From Paraflavitalea soli (lineage in GTDB: Bacteria; Bacteroidota; Bacteroidia; Chitinophagales; Chitinophagaceae), in the NCBI RefSeq assembly GCF_003555545.1, contig NZ_CP032157.1:1182546-1246545 (forward strand): a DNA stretch of 64,000 nt. Reading direction: 5' to 3'. A program made the translations under genes and the position numbers. Within the stretch, counting starts at the first letter, position 1, and each line of letters opens with the position of its first letter. Below are positions 61,221 to 64,000 of this stretch, piece by piece. The notes beneath the pieces were generated by a model. The model ran no database searches and had not been told where the DNA came from. It worked only from the letters and a program-made list of their open reading frames with translations.

Positions 61221-61802
61221 ATGTTGGGTGTAGTATTAGCAGGTGGAGAAAGTTCCCGGATGGGAACGGATAAAGGATTGATCAGATTGGAAACGAAAAC
61301 GTGGGCGCAAATAGCCCTGGATAAACTGGCTGTATTTCAGATACCAGTTGTTATTTCTGTGAATGCAAAGCAACATGCGGAGTACCAGGCCCAATTCAGG
61401 GTGGAGCAATTGTTGAAAGATAATGAGGGCCTGGCCATCAGGGGGCCCCTGGCTGGCTTGTTAAGTGTGCACAGGCGATTTCCAAAGCAAGACTTGTTTG
61501 TATTGGCCTGCGATATGCTCCTGATGGAAAATAGTATGATGGAAAAACTGGTTGCTGCCTACAAAAGCAGCCAGGAGGATGTTTACCTGTTTACCAATCA
61601 TGGAGAACCCGAACCGCTTTGTGCTATTTATACCGCAAGAGCATTGGCCGACACCCTGGATCGCTACCACAGCAGCAAGCTCACAAAACACAGCATAAAA
61701 TTCATGCTCAGTCACCTGGCGGTATCTTCCATACCCCTACAGCCCGGACAGGAAAAATATTTCCGCAATTTTAATTCTCCCGGGGAACTAAGCGGGTTGT
61801 AA
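61221..61802 (+). CDS. mobA: Molybdenum cofactor guanylyltransferase MobA
   Basis: A 193-residue enzyme that attaches GMP to molybdopterin to make the bis-MGD cofactor of nitrate reductases and related enzymes. The N-terminal nucleotide loop LGVVLAGGESSRMGTDKGLI is intact, and LFVLACDMLLM holds the metal Asp. The length is normal. Its end overlaps the NirA-like gene by 15 bp in convergent orientation. Placed beside nitrite-reductase-type genes, it fits a Mo-bis-MGD nitrate reductase. Confidence 0.93.
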   Translation: MLGVVLAGGESSRMGTDKGLIRLETKTWAQIALDKLAVFQIPVVISVNAKQHAEYQAQFRVEQLLKDNEGLAIRGPLAGLLSVHRRFPKQDLFVLACDMLLMENSMMEKLVAAYKSSQEDVYLFTNHGEPEPLCAIYTARALADTLDRYHSSKLTKHSIKFMLSHLAVSSIPLQPGQEKYFRNFNSPGELSGL

Positions 61803-63284
61803 TTGCAGCCCGGGTTTGCCTGTTGCTATAAAATCCTTCTTCTCTGCTTCACATAAAGGACAGCAATAGCTGGCAGCTAAGGCGGCAAAAGGGGTGCCGG
61901 CAGGAATGCCATTGCCCGGTTCGCCAAATGATTCGTCGTATACGGTAAGGCAGTGTTTGCACTGATATATTACTGCTTGCTGCTCCCTGGCAGCAGGTAT
62001 TTCTTTTTTGGGGGTGGCATCCTTTTCTGAAGCGGTGATGCTATCCAGCTGCTGCCGGTAATACAAGAGGATGGCCCGGCGCAATTGTTCTGCCAATAAT
62101 ACCTTGGGGTTGCCGCTGCTGAATACAAAGCCTGTCCGTGCATTGGGGTTGAAGTCCTGCGCACAGAGAATATCGTATACGAAGAAGAGCTCAATACCAG
62201 CAATGGTGAGCAAGGGCCTGCGCCTTACCAACAGGCTACTGAATACTTCGCTCTTCCTTCTTGTTTTAATGCCGATGCAAATACCAAAAGTGCGGGTGTC
62301 CTCATCATTCAGGTGTTTGAGCAGGTAGCGCTTGAGCTTTAACCCCTCCAGGCAATTGTCCTCTACCTGGAAATTAAGCTCATTGGCAGCATGGCGCACA
62401 TTCACCTGGTGTTTGGCCAGCAGGTTATTCCACAGGTGACGGTCTTTCTCTGTAATGTTTTTAATGATCAATGATTTCCAGGGGGTGGAGCACAACTGTC
62501 CGGTCTTGGTTTGCAGGCATAGGCGACAAATATCTTTCAGAAAACCTATATGGAACAGCTCATCGCGCCGGTAGATACCCAGCCAGTATTTGTCCTGGTA
62601 CCTGTTCAGTCCTTCATAATAAGGCAGGTTAAAAGCTGGTAACTTTGCCGGTGCTTCCGCTGTTTTAGTAATATAACTTTCCCTTTTCACTTGTTGGAAC
62701 AAAGTATCTCCATTGGCCTGCGCATTGTCGAAGAACAGGTCGGTATGTTGAAAGATCAATGCTTCAATATGTTTCGACATCCGGGCTACATCATTGGTAT
62801 ATACCATTTCTTTCCATTCATACACCACATTGGTACGTGGGAAACGGATAAAGAGATGCCAGAAATGGGGCGCCTGGGCCGAAGCCACCCAATTGATATT
62901 GCCGGTGAGCAGCGGTGTAAAACTCTGGTTACTGTCGGAGATGTTGATCTTTAACCGGGGCTGGTAATCCACCAGGTCGAATATATCTTTATATACCCCT
63001 TCACTGAGCCAGGTTTGGTTGATGAACACTTCTTCGGCAGGGTAGGAGCTTACAATATTGGGATAGCGGTCTTCATCCACTTCGTAATCTACTTCCAGTT
63101 GTTTTAGTTGTTCCTGCAGCACTGCATAATCCTCATTCACTACGTCAAAGAGCAATTGTTGCCGCAGGCCAAAGCGTACATCCGTAATGCCGGCTTTGCC
63201 GGCAGCAATGAGGATATTTAACAGGTCGCCGGGAGAGATGATGCCTCCGCGGAAGTTGATCTTGATGGTGTAGGTGTATTTCAA
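61788..63284 (-). CDS. NirA-like protein with C-terminal rubredoxin domain
   Basis: A 498-residue protein. Residues about 1-400 resemble nitrite/sulphite reductase (NirA/CobG-like) half-domains: GIISPGDLLNILIAAGKAGITDVRFGLRQQ in the first, CLQTKTGQLCSTPWKSLIIKNI and NELNFQVEDNCLEG in the second. I do not see the paired Cys motifs (C-x5-C and C-x3-C) that hold the siroheme-[4Fe-4S] centre, so it is probably not an active reductase. Residues about 440-485 are a rubredoxin: YQCKHCLTVYDE and YCCPLCEAEKKDF provide the four Cys. Such proteins are found beside nitrate assimilation genes in Bacteroidota. An electron-transfer or assembly role is inference. Confidence 0.78.
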   Translation of the reverse strand: MKYTYTIKINFRGGIISPGDLLNILIAAGKAGITDVRFGLRQQLLFDVVNEDYAVLQEQLKQLEVDYEVDEDRYPNIVSSYPAEEVFINQTWLSEGVYKDIFDLVDYQPRLKINISDSNQSFTPLLTGNINWVASAQAPHFWHLFIRFPRTNVVYEWKEMVYTNDVARMSKHIEALIFQHTDLFFDNAQANGDTLFQQVKRESYITKTAEAPAKLPAFNLPYYEGLNRYQDKYWLGIYRRDELFHIGFLKDICRLCLQTKTGQLCSTPWKSLIIKNITEKDRHLWNNLLAKHQVNVRHAANELNFQVEDNCLEGLKLKRYLLKHLNDEDTRTFGICIGIKTRRKSEVFSSLLVRRRPLLTIAGIELFFVYDILCAQDFNPNARTGFVFSSGNPKVLLAEQLRRAILLYYRQQLDSITASEKDATPKKEIPAAREQQAVIYQCKHCLTVYDESFGEPGNGIPAGTPFAALAASYCCPLCEAEKKDFIATGKPGLQLQPA

Positions 63285-63345
63285 AGTTTGTCGTGTTAAT
63301 AATGAAAGTGAACCTTTTGATTTGATACGGGCTGGTGGTAAATGG

Positions 63346-64000
63346 CTAGTGGCGGGTAATGAGACCCACTCGCTCCTCGCTACTCACCATTTGTTTCTCC
63401 AATAGCGCCTGCACTTCAGGCCGGCAACTGCCGCAGCCCAGGCCGGCGCCGCTGGCCTGGCACAAAGCTTTCAACTCTGTACAGCCTTCCCTGATCTTGT
63501 TCACAATATTGCCTTCCCCGATATTACCACAACTGCATATGAGTTTACCGATCACCGGTTCGCCTTTCTTGCCCGATCTTAACAGCTGTAAGCGTTTGTC
63601 GCTTAATTCCATCTTGTTTTGGATCAGGTCGCGGAATTCCAGGAACTCCGATTTATCCCCGATCAGGATAGCGCCTACCAGCCGGTCATTGTGGATGATA
63701 CACTTCTTATAATAGCGCTTGGCTTTGTCAATGAATACTACTTCTTCATAACCCGGATCGGCCGGGCATTCTGCCAGTCCCAGTGAGCAAAGGTCCGTGC
63801 CGTGCATTTTGAGGATATTCATTAGCAAAGAACCTTCATAGTATTTCGATATATCACCTGCCAGGTAGCGTGCTACGATCTCGGCCTGTTGTTCCGCAGC
63901 AGCCGTAATACCGTACAGGAATCCTTTGAATTCGGCAATCTCACCCACGGCAAATACATGCGGATCATTGGTGCGCAGGTATTCATCCACCACCACACCA
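63346..64000 (-). CDS. NirB/NasB-like FAD oxidoreductase with [2Fe-2S] BFD domain, partial
   Basis: The last ~218 residues of a larger minus-strand gene that runs off the window. The end of the FAD-binding part is visible (VVDEYLRTNDPHVFAVGEIAEF, GITAAAEQQAEIVARYLAGD). A helical/beta NirB-type domain follows (YKKCIIHNDRLVGAILIGDKSEF), then a BFD [2Fe-2S] domain with Cys in LICSCGNIG and the later GLGCGSCRPEVQALLE. This layout is that of the NADH-dependent electron-transfer part of nitrite or assimilatory nitrate reductase. It is 61 bp upstream of the NirA-like rubredoxin gene and likely in one operon with it. Confidence 0.87.
   Translation of the reverse strand, partial: GVVVDEYLRTNDPHVFAVGEIAEFKGFLYGITAAAEQQAEIVARYLAGDISKYYEGSLLMNILKMHGTDLCSLGLAECPADPGYEEVVFIDKAKRYYKKCIIHNDRLVGAILIGDKSEFLEFRDLIQNKMELSDKRLQLLRSGKKGEPVIGKLICSCGNIGEGNIVNKIREGCTELKALCQASGAGLGCGSCRPEVQALLEKQMVSSEERVGLITRH

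Overview
The window looks like ordinary chromosome of a member of the Bacteroidota, most likely the family Chitinophagaceae (Chitinophaga/Niastella-like). The grounds are: SusC/SusD outer-membrane proteins with an AraC-type hybrid two-component sensor, a type IX secretion C-terminal domain, a DUF6089 beta-barrel protein, a DUF1501/DUF1800 pair, two LytS/LytTR pairs, weak Shine-Dalgarno sequences and several TAnnTTTG -7 promoter boxes. I saw no rRNA, tRNA, CRISPR array, insertion sequence or phage gene. The species call is an inference.

Layout. 1-8.5 kb: a propeller-type sensor with a LuxR-like HTH, a DUF6089 protein, a T9SS-secreted adhesin-like protein and a UbiD-family decarboxylase. 8.5-14.3 kb: three tandem DUF3857/transglutaminase-like proteins on the minus strand; only one keeps a full catalytic core. 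14.6-18.3 kb: TraB/GumN protein, nucleoside diphosphate kinase, DHH phosphoesterase and an FKBP-type PPIase lipoprotein, with an unusual array of heptamer repeats around a long hairpin at 15.6 kb. 18.4-21.7 kb: LytTR regulator/LytS kinase pair, an esterase lipoprotein and a small LTxxQ-like protein. 21.8-29.8 kb: an accessory cluster of VOC, ankyrin, a 57-residue protein, ankyrin and GNAT genes on the minus strand, facing a GNAT-ankyrin fusion that runs into a second LytS/LytTR pair. 30-35.8 kb: an internally duplicated lipoprotein, an epoxide hydrolase and the DUF1501/DUF1800 pair.

36.1-40.8 kb holds three packed genes of families I do not recognise. The last one may carry an N-terminal PIN-like nuclease domain and TPR-like repeats. 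This is the best candidate for an undescribed system.

41.0-46.1 kb is a molybdenum-cofactor cluster (moaA, an Rdx/SelW-like gene, moeA, TauE/SafE transporter, moaD, moaE, a moaC-moaB/mogA fusion). Its likely purpose appears at 61.2-64 kb: mobA, a NirA-like protein with a C-terminal rubredoxin domain, and the end of an NirB/NasB-like FAD-[2Fe-2S] protein. Together these suggest nitrate/nitrite assimilation needing a Mo-bis-MGD nitrate reductase outside the window. Between them, 46.2-60.5 kb is a polysaccharide utilisation locus: hybrid sensor, zincin-like lipoprotein, SusC, SusD, two surface-lipoprotein accessory genes and a GH43 enzyme whose active-site residues fit exo-beta-1,3-galactanases. 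A 72-bp promoter element occurs in two copies, before the zincin-like gene and before susC, and is probably the target of the hybrid sensor. A TetR regulator closes the locus.
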